Positions 52,766 to 60,840 of a DNA stretch of 64,000 nucleotides are shown here, in pieces. The translations under genes and the position numbers were made by a program. This stretch comes from Streptomyces sp. 549. GTDB lineage: Bacteria; Actinomycetota; Actinomycetes; Streptomycetales; Streptomycetaceae. The stretch lies in assembly GCF_030124175.1 (NCBI RefSeq), contig NZ_JASKMT010000008.1, positions 124,001 through 188,000 on the forward strand, given 5' to 3'. Within the stretch, counting starts at the first letter, position 1; each line of letters starts with the position of its first letter. The notes under the pieces were generated by a model. The model saw nothing but the letters and a program-made list of their open reading frames with translations, made no database searches and was not told where the DNA came from.

Positions 52766-54136
52766 GTGACGTCCCGTACCCCGCGAGACACCCGACTCAG
52801 CGTCGTCCCCCGCCAGGCGGTGGCGAGCGTGCGACGCTCGGCGACGGCCCGGCGAAACCGGCCCGCGCCCCGGCCCCCGGCCTCCCTCGCCCCCCGGGAG
52901 CAGCTCGCCGACCAGGCGCGGGCCGCACTCGGCGACGCCGTCCGGCTCGCCCGCCGGGTCGGCGAGTCCGCGACCCCGCCCACCGCCGACCCCGAGCGCG
53001 CAGCCGCAGAGCTGCGCCTCCCCGCCGACCAGATCCGAGTGCACTGGGACCGGGCCCTGCTTGCGGGCCTGGTGGAACTGCACCAGGGGGTCGCCCGGCC
53101 GGGCTGGCGCCTGCGGGCCTGGGACCGCGACGACTCCGCCGTGCTGCGCGGCTGGGTGGCGCTGTTCGACGGCTGGTCGTTGGCCAACCCCGGCCCGGAC
53201 GCCAACGATCCGGCGCTTGTCGGTGAAGTGGTCGTGGCGGCACCGCAACTGCTGTCGGTGATGCATCTCTCCTCCGGGCCGGTCACCGAGCCGGCCCTGC
53301 TGGAACTGCTCGCCCAGCGCATCGTCGAGCTGCGCACCGAACGCTCCTCCCGTGCCCAGCCCACCACCGGCGACCTGCCCTCCACCCCGGAGCTGGCCGA
53401 ACTCCTCGACTGGGCGCTGGACGGACTGGCCGCGGTGGGCGCGCTCACCCGCTGCCAGGAATCCGACGGCGGCGGCCAGGCCGTGCTCACCCCGCTGGGC
53501 AACTGGGCGGTGTGGGTCCGGCTGGAGCAGATCTGCGTGGCCGCGCTCAGCCCGGCCGGAAACATCGAGCAGCCCGCGGCGGACATGCTGCGCGGCTGTG
53601 TCCGGCTCTCGCCGGGCCCGGCCCGCGACGAGTACCGGGCCTGGCTCGCCGCCCGCCCCACCGGCCCGGCCGTCACCGAACTGCTGGAGGCCGCCCGCGG
53701 GGAGGACGCGCTCATTCGCGCGCTCGCCTTCGAGGCGCTGCGGCTGGTCGGCGCGCCGGCGGAGAGCGCTGTGCGCGCCGCGTGCCAGGAGTCGGCACTG
53801 CGCCCCTACGCACTGCTGTGGCTGGCCGAGCACGAGGGCGCCGACCCGGAGGAGCTCGCCGGGGGAGCGGGCGGGGTGCTCACCCGCGAGGAGGCCACCT
53901 GGCTGTGGATCGACACCGCAGCCGCGGTCGCCGACCACGGCGAGTCGCAGCTGCTTGTCGACCACCTGGAGTCGGCGGCGCAGAACTCGGTGCCCAGGCT
54001 GCTGGAGGAGGTGCGCGCCACCGGTCATCCGAGGACCGTGCAGGTGCTCGTGGCGCTGGCAGCAGCCCACCCGGACCCCGCGCTGGCCAAGGCCGTCCGG
54101 CGGGCGGCGTTCCAGGTGCACACCGGGGACGGCTGA
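52766..54136 (+). CDS. Conserved Streptomyces protein of unknown function (paralogue of 22816)
   Basis: 456-aa soluble protein without known domain. The N-terminus is Arg-rich. A repeated helical module with L/A/W patterns follows, and the C-terminal block (ELLEAARGEDALIRALAFEALRLV...WLAEHEG...EATWLWIDTAAAV...HPRTVQVLVALAAAHPDPALAKAVRRAAF) matches the end of the protein at 22816-24333. GTG 52766 preferred (AGGAAG 9 nt upstream); ATG 52709 is possible. I cannot assign a function. Confidence 0.75.
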   Translation: MTSRTPRDTRLSVVPRQAVASVRRSATARRNRPAPRPPASLAPREQLADQARAALGDAVRLARRVGESATPPTADPERAAAELRLPADQIRVHWDRALLAGLVELHQGVARPGWRLRAWDRDDSAVLRGWVALFDGWSLANPGPDANDPALVGEVVVAAPQLLSVMHLSSGPVTEPALLELLAQRIVELRTERSSRAQPTTGDLPSTPELAELLDWALDGLAAVGALTRCQESDGGGQAVLTPLGNWAVWVRLEQICVAALSPAGNIEQPAADMLRGCVRLSPGPARDEYRAWLAARPTGPAVTELLEAARGEDALIRALAFEALRLVGAPAESAVRAACQESALRPYALLWLAEHEGADPEELAGGAGGVLTREEATWLWIDTAAAVADHGESQLLVDHLESAAQNSVPRLLEEVRATGHPRTVQVLVALAAAHPDPALAKAVRRAAFQVHTGDG

Positions 54137-54189
54137 GCCCGCGGCGGGGTCGTCGCGAGGCGGGACCGCCCGCCCCGTGACGGCCGCCC

Positions 54190-54221
54190 GCCGCTCCCGC
54201 CCCCCGCCGCTCCCGCCCCCC
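54190..54221. repeat. 16-bp tandem duplication between convergent genes
   Basis: Two perfect C-rich 16-bp copies (54190-54205, 54206-54221) just after the convergent gene ends. No strong terminator hairpin is seen here. Confidence 0.7.
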
Positions 54222-54231
54222 CGCCCGCCGC

Positions 54232-54669
54232 TCAGGCGGAACCGGCGGCGGGCAGGTACGTGCCGAAGGACCAGACGTTGCCCCCGACGTCCCGGGCGAG
54301 GTAGTCCCGGGAGCCGTAGTCCCGGTCGGTGGGCGGCTCCAGGATCTCCGCACCCTGCTCGGCGGCCCTGCGGTGGTGGGCGTCCACGTCCGGTACACCG
54401 CCCACGTACACCGAACTCGGCCCGCTGCCCCGCATCGCCTCGGCGAACGCCCCGGTGCCACCGGCGGAGCCGAGCATGACCACCCCGCCGCCCTGGGACA
54501 ACTCCGCGTGCATGATGCTGCCGTCGTCCTCGCGGTAGACGGCGTCGGTCGAGAAGCCGAAGGCCTCGGTGAGCTGCTTCAGGGCCGCGTCGGCGTCCTC
54601 GTACAGCAGCGTGGGACAGATCGCGGGCGGCCCCGGGGTTCCAGCGGCGGACGGAGCGTTGGTGGTCAT
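54232..54669 (-). CDS. VOC (glyoxalase/bleomycin resistance-like) family protein
   Basis: 145-aa vicinal-oxygen-chelate protein. Two beta-alpha-beta-beta-beta units are visible (CPTLLYEDADAALKQLTEAFGF; VYVGGVPDVDAHHRRAAEQGAEIL) ending in YLARDVGGNVWSFGTY, the typical C-terminal block with its Glu/Trp position. Function not predictable. CAGGAGAG precedes ATG 54669; further upstream lies the phased 10-bp array 54691-54770. Confidence 0.85.
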   Translation of the reverse strand: MTTNAPSAAGTPGPPAICPTLLYEDADAALKQLTEAFGFSTDAVYREDDGSIMHAELSQGGGVVMLGSAGGTGAFAEAMRGSGPSSVYVGGVPDVDAHHRRAAEQGAEILEPPTDRDYGSRDYLARDVGGNVWSFGTYLPAAGSA

Positions 54670-54690
54670 GGCACTCTCCTGGCATCTCTT

Positions 54691-54770
54691 GGAACACGCG
54701 GAAAACACACGGAAACACACGGAAACACGCCGAAACGCGCGGAAACACCCGCACACACGGGAAGCACGGA
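54691..54770. repeat. Eight-unit 10-bp array with phased A-runs
   Basis: Eight 10-bp units in exact register (54691, 54701 ... 54761), consensus GGAAACACAC, degenerating at both ends. Most carry AAA or AAAA at the same position, so A-runs recur once per helical turn. It lies 22 bp before the VOC start codon. Confidence 0.8.
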
Positions 54771-54915
54771 CCGGAGGGTCGGCACGCCCGCTGCAAGCTG
54801 GCCCTTCCGAGTCTGGCAGCGGGGTCTGACAACCGCTCGCCGTCGGGCCCGCGCGGCCGGGCCGCCTCCGGGTCCGCCGTCCCGCCGGCCCGGAATACCG
54901 GGCGCGATACGCCGT

Positions 54916-55041
54916 TAGACTGAGAGGTATGGCAACTCCTCTCACTCATTAGCTGACGACGAACGTCCACCGGCCGCGGCCCCGCGAGTCCGGCCCAGCG
55001 GCGTGCCCGCCCCCTGTCCCGTACGTTCGTCCTGCCAGGAG
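54916..55041 (+). promoter_or_regulatory. Leader of ABC-F gene with leader peptide and stem
   Basis: TAGACT at 54916-54921 is a -10 box that would start transcription near the ATG of a 7-codon ORF (54929). Directly after its stop, GACGAACGT (54958-54966) is perfectly complementary to ACGTTCGTC (55023-55031), just before the ABC-F Shine-Dalgarno (55036-55041). The layout is that of ribosome-mediated attenuation. Confidence 0.6.
54929..54952 (+). CDS. Putative leader peptide MATPLTH
   Basis: A seven-residue ORF (MATPLTH) whose ATG falls at or next to the predicted transcript start, so it could be read leaderless; GAGAGG also lies immediately upstream. Position before an ABC-F gene suggests that stalling on it under ribosome-targeting drugs would change the downstream fold. 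Inferred only. Confidence 0.45.
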   Translation: MATPLTH

Positions 55042-55047
55042 TTCTCC

Positions 55048-56646
55048 GTGATCACCGTCTCCGGACTGGAGCTGCGCGCCGGCGCCCGGGTCCTCATCGA
55101 GGCCGCCAGTTTCCGTATCGCCCGCGGCGACCGCATCGGCCTGGTCGGCCGCAACGGCGCCGGCAAGACCACCCTCACCAAGTGCCTCGCCGGTGAGGGC
55201 GTGCCGGCGGCCGGCACGATCACCCGCAGTGGCGAGGTCGGCTACCTGCCGCAGGACCCGCGCACCGGCGACCTGGACGTGCTGGCCAGCGACCGCATCC
55301 TCTCCGCCCGCGGCCTGGACACCGTGATCCGCAAGATGCGGGAGAACGAGCAGCGGATGTCCAACGGGCAGGGCGCCACCCGCGAACGCGCGATGCGCAA
55401 GTACGAGCGCCTGGAGACGGAGTTCCTCACCAAGGGCGGGTACGCCGCCGAGGCGGAGGCCGCGACCATCGCCGCCAGCCTCGGACTACCCGACCGGGTG
55501 CTCGCCCAGCCGCTGCACACCCTCTCCGGCGGCCAGCGGCGCCGCGTGGAGCTGGCCCGCATCCTCTTCTCCGACGCCGACACGCTGCTGCTGGACGAGC
55601 CGACGAACCACCTCGATGCGGACTCCGTCGTGTGGCTGCGCGACTTCCTGAAGACCTACCGCGGCGGGCTCGTGGTGATCTCGCACGACATCAACCTGGT
55701 CGAGACGGTCGTCAACAAGGTCTTCTACCTGGACGCCAACCGGTCGCAGATCGACCAGTACAACATGGGCTGGAAGCAGTACCTGACCCAGCGCGAGGCC
55801 GACGAGAAGCGGCGCAAGCGGGAGCGGGCGAACGCGGAGAAGAAGGCCGCGACGCTCAACGCGCAGGCCGACAAGATGCGGGCGAAGGCGACGAAGGCGG
55901 TGGCCGCGCAGAACATGGCCCGCCGGGCCGAGAAGCTGCTCGCCGGACTGGACGAGCAGCGCCGCGGCGACAAGGTCGCCAAGCTCCGCTTCCCGGACCC
56001 GTCGCCGTGCGGGCGGACCCCGCTGACCGCGGAGGGCCTGTCCAAGTCCTACGGCTCGCTGGAGATCTTCACCGACGTGGACCTGGCGATCGACCGCGGC
56101 TCGCGCGTGGTCATCCTCGGCCTCAACGGCGCCGGCAAGACGACGCTGCTGCGCCTGCTCGCCGGAGTGGAGCAGCCCGACACCGGTGAGGTCCGGCACG
56201 GCCACGGCCTCAAGCTGGGCTACTACGCGCAGGAGCACGAGACGCTCGACCCGGACCGGACGGTGCTGGAGAACATGCGGTCCTCCGCGCCGGACATGGA
56301 CCTGGTCGAGGTCCGCAAGGTGCTCGGCTCGTTCCTGTTCTCCGGTGACGACGTCGACAAGCCCGCCGGGGTGCTCTCCGGGGGGGAGAAGACCCGGCTG
56401 GCCCTGGCCACGCTGGTGGTCTCGTCCGCGAACGTGCTGCTGCTGGACGAGCCGACGAACAACCTCGACCCGGCAAGCCGCGAGGAGATCCTCGGTGCGC
56501 TGCGGACCTTCTCCGGGGCCGTCGTGCTCGTCACCCACGACGAGGGTGCCGCGGACGCGCTGCAGCCGGAGCGCATCATCCTGCTGCCCGACGGCGTCGA
56601 GGACCTGTGGGGTCGCGACTACGCCGACCTGGTCGCCCTGGCCTGA
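55048..56646 (+). CDS. ABC-F family ATPase (ribosome-associated)
   Basis: 532-aa protein with two ABC domains and no membrane part. Walker A motifs are GRNGAGKTT (34-42) and GLNGAGKTT (about 360); signatures LSGGQRRRVELAR and LSGGEKTRLALA; Walker B ending in LLLDEPTNHLD and LLLDEPTNNLD, with the TNxLD seen in ABC-F. The charged inter-domain linker (about 235-310) is the likely ribosome-binding P-site arm. Resembles Rv1473-like proteins more than EttA. GTG 55048 with CAGGAG. May protect ribosomes against antibiotics or rescue stalls. Confidence 0.92.
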   Translation: MITVSGLELRAGARVLIEAASFRIARGDRIGLVGRNGAGKTTLTKCLAGEGVPAAGTITRSGEVGYLPQDPRTGDLDVLASDRILSARGLDTVIRKMRENEQRMSNGQGATRERAMRKYERLETEFLTKGGYAAEAEAATIAASLGLPDRVLAQPLHTLSGGQRRRVELARILFSDADTLLLDEPTNHLDADSVVWLRDFLKTYRGGLVVISHDINLVETVVNKVFYLDANRSQIDQYNMGWKQYLTQREADEKRRKRERANAEKKAATLNAQADKMRAKATKAVAAQNMARRAEKLLAGLDEQRRGDKVAKLRFPDPSPCGRTPLTAEGLSKSYGSLEIFTDVDLAIDRGSRVVILGLNGAGKTTLLRLLAGVEQPDTGEVRHGHGLKLGYYAQEHETLDPDRTVLENMRSSAPDMDLVEVRKVLGSFLFSGDDVDKPAGVLSGGEKTRLALATLVVSSANVLLLDEPTNNLDPASREEILGALRTFSGAVVLVTHDEGAADALQPERIILLPDGVEDLWGRDYADLVALA

Positions 56647-57062
56647 CGCCCCCGCACCGGCGCGGCGGCGGCTCCGGTCCGGCGCGCGGCCCGGGCCCTG
56701 CCCGCCCGCGGTCGGGCCCGGCCGGGACGATCTTCCGCTGAAGCATTCGCTCGACGGGTGATCCTTCATCTGAGTGAGGGCGGCTCGTACCCGGTTGTCG
56801 CCGCACGCGGGGGAGCGGGCGCGGGCGCCCGCCCGCGCCGGCGTGCGGTGTGACCTGCCGCACACCCGATCTGACCTCGGATTTCTTCCCGTCGCCCGCG
56901 GCCGGAACCCGCCGCTGCACCGCCTGGGCCGGCCTCGCCGCCCACTTCTGGGGACCCGCTGACGGCCAAGGTTGTCGATGAGACCTTGCCGAATGGGTGG
57001 CCAGATGCGGGGGAAGGGGTGATCATGAGAGTCCAGAGCGCACTTCCCACGAGGAGGCACGG
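56647..57062. other. Intergenic region upstream of gbn
   Basis: 416 bp without a gene. It holds a weak 8-bp stem (56691-56698 with 56714-56721) and a two-part hairpin (56801-56808 with 56841-56848 enclosing 56818-56825 with 56832-56839), possibly the ABC-F terminator. CAAGGT and ACCTTG form an inverted repeat near 56968-56989, and TGATCA lies at 57020-57025 before gbn. Confidence 0.5.
57020..57025. promoter_or_regulatory. TGATCA site in gbn leader
   Basis: Palindromic TGATCA 37 nt before the gbn start. Gbn is reported to prefer GATC with A/T flanks, so this may be an autoregulatory site; a single short match is weak evidence. Confidence 0.35.
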
Positions 57063-57284
57063 GTGGCCGAAACTCTGAAGAAGGGCAGCCGGGTAACCGG
57101 CGCTGCGCGCGACAAGCTCGCGGCTGACCTCAAGAAGAAGTACGACTCCGGTGCGAGCATCCGGGCGCTGGCCGAGGAAACCGGCCGCTCCTACGGATTC
57201 GTGCACCGGATGCTCAGCGAAGCCGGCGTGACCCTGCGCGGTCGCGGCGGTGCGACGCGGGGCCGCAAGGCCGCCTCGTCCTGA
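57063..57284 (+). CDS. gbn: GATC-binding nucleoid-associated protein Gbn
   Basis: 73-aa basic protein with a single helix-turn-helix (DLKKKYDSGASIRALAEETGRSYGFVHRMLSEAGVTLRGRG). It closely resembles S. coelicolor SCO1839, described as Gbn, a small actinobacterial nucleoid-associated protein that binds GATC and affects development and antibiotic production. Start GTG 57063 with GAGGAGG at 57051-57057. Same neighbour as in S. coelicolor (crotonase gene). Confidence 0.88.
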   Translation: MAETLKKGSRVTGAARDKLAADLKKKYDSGASIRALAEETGRSYGFVHRMLSEAGVTLRGRGGATRGRKAASS

Positions 57285-57388
57285 CGCGGCCACCGGCTCC
57301 CGGTGCGGTGTCCACCCGGTCGATCCCCGGACCGGCCGGGTGGTTACTCTGCGGTAAACCAACCGCGGTACACCCACCGGAGGTCCCA

Positions 57389-58168
57389 GTGACCCTGCTC
57401 GACAAGGACGGTGTGCAACTCGCCGTCGACGGCGCCGTGGCCACGGTCACGCTCACCGAACCCGCCAGGCGCAACGCCCAGTCGCCCGCCATGTGGCGGG
57501 CGTTGACCGAGGCCGGTCGCATACTGCCGGGCGACGTGCGGGTGGTCGTGCTGCGCGGCGAGGGAGTCTCGTTCTCCGCCGGACTCGACCGTCAGGCCTT
57601 CACTCCCGAGGGCTTCGACGGCGAGCCGTCGTTCGTCGACCTCGCACGCGGCTCGGACGCGGACCTGGACGCCACGATCGCCGGCTACCAGGAGGCGTTC
57701 ACCTGGTGGCGGCGCAACGACCTCGTCACCATCGCGGCCGTCCAGGGGCACGCCATCGGCGCCGGCTTCCAGCTGGCCCTCGCCTGCGACCTGCGGGTGT
57801 GCGCCGACGACGTGCAGTTCGCCATGCGCGAGACCAGCCTCGGCCTGGTGCCCGACCTCACCGGCACCCGTCCGCTGCTGGACCTGGTCGGATACGCCCG
57901 CGCGCTGGAGATCTGCGCGACCGGCCGCTTCGTGCGCGCCGAGGAGGCCGAGCGCATCGGCCTCGCCAACCTCGTGGTGCCGGCGGACCAGCTGTACGCC
58001 GCCGCCACCGACCTCGCCGCCGCCCTGCTCGCCGCCCCGCGCGACGCCGTCATCGAGACGAAGGCGCTGCTGCGCGGCGGCCGGTACCGCGACTACGAGG
58101 AGCAGCGCGTCGCCGAACGGGCCGCACAGGCACGCCGACTTCGTGACCTCGCAGGCGTCGCCGAGTGA
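57389..58168 (+). CDS. Enoyl-CoA hydratase/isomerase family protein
   Basis: 259-aa crotonase-fold protein. The oxyanion-hole regions are SFSAGLDRQAF near 67 and GHAIGAGFQLALACDLR near 117-133. The first catalytic Glu is in RETSLGLVPDLTGT; the second position is Asp, seen in isomerase-like members. Hydration or isomerisation of an acyl-CoA is likely, substrate unknown. GTG with GGAGG at 57379-57383. Confidence 0.88.
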   Translation: MTLLDKDGVQLAVDGAVATVTLTEPARRNAQSPAMWRALTEAGRILPGDVRVVVLRGEGVSFSAGLDRQAFTPEGFDGEPSFVDLARGSDADLDATIAGYQEAFTWWRRNDLVTIAAVQGHAIGAGFQLALACDLRVCADDVQFAMRETSLGLVPDLTGTRPLLDLVGYARALEICATGRFVRAEEAERIGLANLVVPADQLYAAATDLAAALLAAPRDAVIETKALLRGGRYRDYEEQRVAERAAQARRLRDLAGVAE

Positions 58169-58208
58169 GCGCCGCCGTCCGGCCGGCGAACCGGCCGGGC
58201 GGCGCACC

Positions 58209-58256
58209 CGCCGACCCCCGCAGGTCCGTGCAACTCCGGACGTGCGGGGGTCGGCG
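58209..58256 (+). terminator. Terminator after enoyl-CoA hydratase gene
   Basis: Perfect 14-bp outer stem (58209-58222 with 58243-58256) plus a 5-bp inner stem (58224-58228 with 58237-58241). Confidence 0.85.
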
Positions 58257-58442
58257 GCGGGCCCGGGCGTCGGCACCACGTCACCCGACCGCGCTGGGGG
58301 GAGTGCGGGCCGCCCGCCACACCCCTAACGTGAGCACGGTTGCATTTGCCCCGATCCACGAGATTTCTCCACCGTTGCCGACTGAAACACGGGTCGTGTG
58401 GAACCCGTCACGTGGAATCTGTTGCTGAATGGGAAAGGAGTG

Positions 58443-58940
58443 ATGGCGATGTCCGAGGCGTCCGCCGGCACCGAGGAGCAGGCCCGAACCGAACGGTCCG
58501 AGCAGTCGTCAGGACCCCTGCGCCGCGGTGGAGGTGATCCGGGCTCACGCGGCCGCACCACCATCGCCGACGGGGTCGTCGTGAAGATCGCCGGCATGGC
58601 CGCCCGCGACGTGCTGGGTGTACACGCGATGGGCAGCGGCCTGTCCCGTACCTTCGGCGCGGTGGCCGACCGCGTTCCGGGTGGCACGAAGTCCGTCACG
58701 CGGGGCGTCAAGGCGGAGGTCGGCGAGGTGCAGACCGCGCTCGACCTGGAGATCGTCGTCGAGTACGGCGTCCCCATCGCCGACGTCGCGCACGCGGTCC
58801 GCGAGAACGTGATCAACTCGGTCGAGCGCATGACCGGACTTGAGGTCGTCGAGGTCAACATCGCCGTCGGGGACGTGAAACTGCCCGACGACGAGGAGGA
58901 CGACGACGCCGAGGGCTCGGACAAGCCGCAACTGAAATGA
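58443..58940 (+). CDS. Asp23/Gls24 family envelope stress protein
   Basis: 165-aa protein with the Asp23 domain at about 40-140 (GRTTIADGVVVKIAGMAARDVLGVHAMGSG; EVQTALDLEIVVEYGVPIADVAHAVRENVINSVERMTGLEVVEVNIAVGDV) and an acidic tail. Asp23 proteins form membrane-associated assemblies through AmaP and respond to cell-envelope stress. ATG 58443 with AAAGGAG; ATG 58449 is also possible. First of five genes reading together to amaP. Confidence 0.92.
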   Translation: MAMSEASAGTEEQARTERSEQSSGPLRRGGGDPGSRGRTTIADGVVVKIAGMAARDVLGVHAMGSGLSRTFGAVADRVPGGTKSVTRGVKAEVGEVQTALDLEIVVEYGVPIADVAHAVRENVINSVERMTGLEVVEVNIAVGDVKLPDDEEDDDAEGSDKPQLK

Positions 58941-58980
58941 GCGGTGAGGCCCGGCGAGGGCGGAAACTGAGGAGCGCACG

Positions 58981-59172
58981 ATGAGTATGGCTGTCATCGG
59001 CTTGATCACCGGGATGGCGCTGGGCTTCGCCGGGTACTTCGGCGGCTTCGGTGCCTTCCTCCTGGTGGCCGCGCTGGGCGCGGTGGGATTCGTGGCGGGC
59101 CGGTTCGCCGACGGCGACCTGGAGCCGTCCTCGTTCTTCCGGCCCGGCCGCGGCGACGAACGGCGGCGGTGA
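58981..59172 (+). CDS. Small glycine-rich membrane protein of Asp23 cluster
   Basis: 63-aa protein with two Gly/Ala-rich helices (VIGLITGMALGFAGYFGGFGAFLLVAALGAVGFVAG) and a polar tail. It lies 40 nt after the Asp23 gene with GAGGAG upstream. The Gly-zipper-like content suggests a membrane oligomer or an anchor for the Asp23 layer (inference). Confidence 0.82.
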   Translation: MSMAVIGLITGMALGFAGYFGGFGAFLLVAALGAVGFVAGRFADGDLEPSSFFRPGRGDERRR

Positions 59173-59175
59173 CCG

Positions 59176-59556
59176 GTGGCCTCGCAGATCCCCGCCGGGT
59201 ACCGCGGGGCCACGCGGATCGCCGACCGGGTGGTGGCGAAGATCGCCGCCCAGGCGGCCCACGAGGCTCTGCGGTCCGGCCGCGCCGGCGACTCCGCGGC
59301 ACACTCCCCGCACGCCACCGCCGACGTGCGGCGGCCGTCACCCTCCGACCCGGGCGCGCAGCCGCGCGCCCGGCTCCGGGTGGGCGTGGAGCTGGACTAC
59401 CCCTGTGACATCACCGCCCGCTGCGACGCCGTTCGGGACCGGGTCGTCGACCGGGTGGAGTACCTGGCGGACATGCTCGTGCCGGAAGTGGTCGTGGAGG
59501 TCGAGCACCTCCACTCCCCGCACCTGCTCGGCGCCCGTCCGGGGAGGGTGCGGTGA
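59176..59556 (+). CDS. Short Asp23-like protein
   Basis: 126-aa protein; the parts RGATRIADRVVAKIAAQAAHEAL and RVGVELDYPCDITARCDAVRDRVVDRVEYLADMLVPEVVVEVEHL follow the Asp23 pattern (conserved helix, then a strand-helix-strand). An Ala/Ser/Pro linker (about 37-65) splits it. GTG start 4 nt after the small membrane protein; its stop overlaps the next gene by 4 nt. Confidence 0.78.
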   Translation: MASQIPAGYRGATRIADRVVAKIAAQAAHEALRSGRAGDSAAHSPHATADVRRPSPSDPGAQPRARLRVGVELDYPCDITARCDAVRDRVVDRVEYLADMLVPEVVVEVEHLHSPHLLGARPGRVR

Positions 59557-60176
59557 GCCACGACACCGGCGCCCGCGCGCCCACCCTCGACACGCCCCGG
59601 CCGGACGGCGACAGCCCCGCGCCGACGGCACCGGCCGCCCGCACCGGACGCTTCTGGTCGGTGCGCCGCATCCCTGCCACCGTGGTCGCCGCCCTACTGG
59701 CGGCCGCGACCGGCCTGCTGCTGTACGACATCGTCGCCGTCCGCACCGGACGCCCGGCGATGGCGTGGCGCCGGTCCCTCGCGGAGGAGCTGTCCGTCCG
59801 CCGACTCGACGACCCGTGGGTGCTGGCGGGCGCGGCCGTCGCCGTCCTGCTGGGCGTCTGGCTGCTCACCCTGGCACTGACCCCCGGCCTGCGCCGGCTG
59901 CTGCCCATGCGGGGAGCGCCCGGGACCCGGGCCGCGCTGGACCGGGTGGCGGCGGCGCAGATCCTGCGGGACCGGGCGATGGACGTCTCCGGGGTGCAGG
60001 CGGCGCACGTCGTCGTGCGGCGGCGGCGCGTCCGGGTCGACGCGGTGTCGCACTTCAGAGAACTGGACGTGGTCCGCGGGGAACTGCGGACCGTACTGGA
60101 CGACGCCGTGGGGGTGCTGGGCCTGGCCGCCGAACCCGCCCTGACCCTGCGCGTGCGGCGCCCGGCGAAACGGTGA
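59553..60176 (+). CDS. Membrane protein with AmaP-like C-terminus (DUF6286-type)
   Basis: 207-aa protein with two helices (TVVAALLAAATGLLLYDIVAV; VLAGAAVAVLLGVWLLTLALT) and a C-terminal alkaline-shock-like domain (RVAAAQILRDRAMDVSGVQAAHVVVRRRRVRVDAVSHF...). The N-terminus (1-40) is Pro/Ala-rich and probably cytosolic. Its stop and the next start are 11 nt apart. Together with AmaP it likely tethers the Asp23 proteins to the membrane. Confidence 0.8.
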   Translation: MSHDTGARAPTLDTPRPDGDSPAPTAPAARTGRFWSVRRIPATVVAALLAAATGLLLYDIVAVRTGRPAMAWRRSLAEELSVRRLDDPWVLAGAAVAVLLGVWLLTLALTPGLRRLLPMRGAPGTRAALDRVAAAQILRDRAMDVSGVQAAHVVVRRRRVRVDAVSHFRELDVVRGELRTVLDDAVGVLGLAAEPALTLRVRRPAKR

Positions 60177-60186
60177 GGGGGCCGCG

Positions 60187-60780
60187 GTGCTCAGAGTGAT
60201 GAACCGGCTGCTGCTCGGCCTTGTGGGGCTGACGCTGCTCGGCACGGGCCTGGCGGCCCTGGCCGCCGCGGCCGACCTGCCGCGGCGCTGGGGCGTGACC
60301 CTGCCCTCGCGCTGGGCCTGGCAGGGCCCCGGCTCGGTGCTGCTGAGTGACGCCGACCGCACCCAGTGGCGGTTCGAGGACTGGTGGTGGCCCGTGCTGT
60401 TCGCGGTGCTCGGCCTGCTGCTGGGCGCCGCGCTGTGGTGGCTGCTCGCCCAGGCCCGTCGGCGCCGCATCAGCCAGCTGCCGGTCAACGGCGGCGCGGG
60501 CGTGGCACTGCTGCGGGCGAGCGCCCTGGAGGAGGTGACCGCGGCGGAGGCGGCGGCACTGCCCGGCGTCGCCGGGGCGCACACGGTACTCGCCGGCCGC
60601 CGCTCCGCTCCGCGGGCCCGGATGCGCCTGACGCTGGAGCCGGATGCCGAACCCGACGAGACCGTGCGCCGGGTGCACCAGGAGGTGCTGGAGAACGCCC
60701 GCGTCTCCGCGGGGCTGGCGGAACTGCCCGCCGAGGTGCGGCTGCGCAGCGTACGCCACCGTGCCGAGCGCGTGACCTGA
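60187..60780 (+). CDS. amaP: Alkaline shock response membrane anchor protein AmaP
   Basis: 197-aa membrane protein with two helices (NRLLLGLVGLTLLGTGLAAL; WPVLFAVLGLLLGAALWWLLA) and a soluble C-terminal domain (residues 100-197). In Staphylococcus, AmaP anchors Asp23 to the membrane, and this is the same combination. GTG 60187. Last gene of the cluster; a 19-bp hairpin terminator follows. Confidence 0.85.
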   Translation: MLRVMNRLLLGLVGLTLLGTGLAALAAAADLPRRWGVTLPSRWAWQGPGSVLLSDADRTQWRFEDWWWPVLFAVLGLLLGAALWWLLAQARRRRISQLPVNGGAGVALLRASALEEVTAAEAAALPGVAGAHTVLAGRRSAPRARMRLTLEPDAEPDETVRRVHQEVLENARVSAGLAELPAEVRLRSVRHRAERVT

Positions 60781-60787
60781 GGTTGCG

Positions 60788-60834
60788 GGCGGCGCGCCAC
60801 CCGGCCCCCTTCCGAGGCCGGGTGGCGCGCCGCC
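60788..60834. terminator. Bidirectional terminator between amaP and SDR gene
   Basis: Perfect 19-bp stem (60788-60806 with 60816-60834), 9-nt loop, between convergent ends. Confidence 0.9.
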
Positions 60835-60840
60835 GCGTCC

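Noticed and set aside
54691..54770. CRISPR array
   Set aside because: Units are 10 bp and contiguous with no spacers, and no cas genes are nearby.
54892..54916. Sigma-R promoter (GGAAT...GTT) before the ABC-F gene
   Set aside because: The spacer is 17 nt instead of 18-19, and a normal TAGACT -10 box overlaps it; not enough to call.
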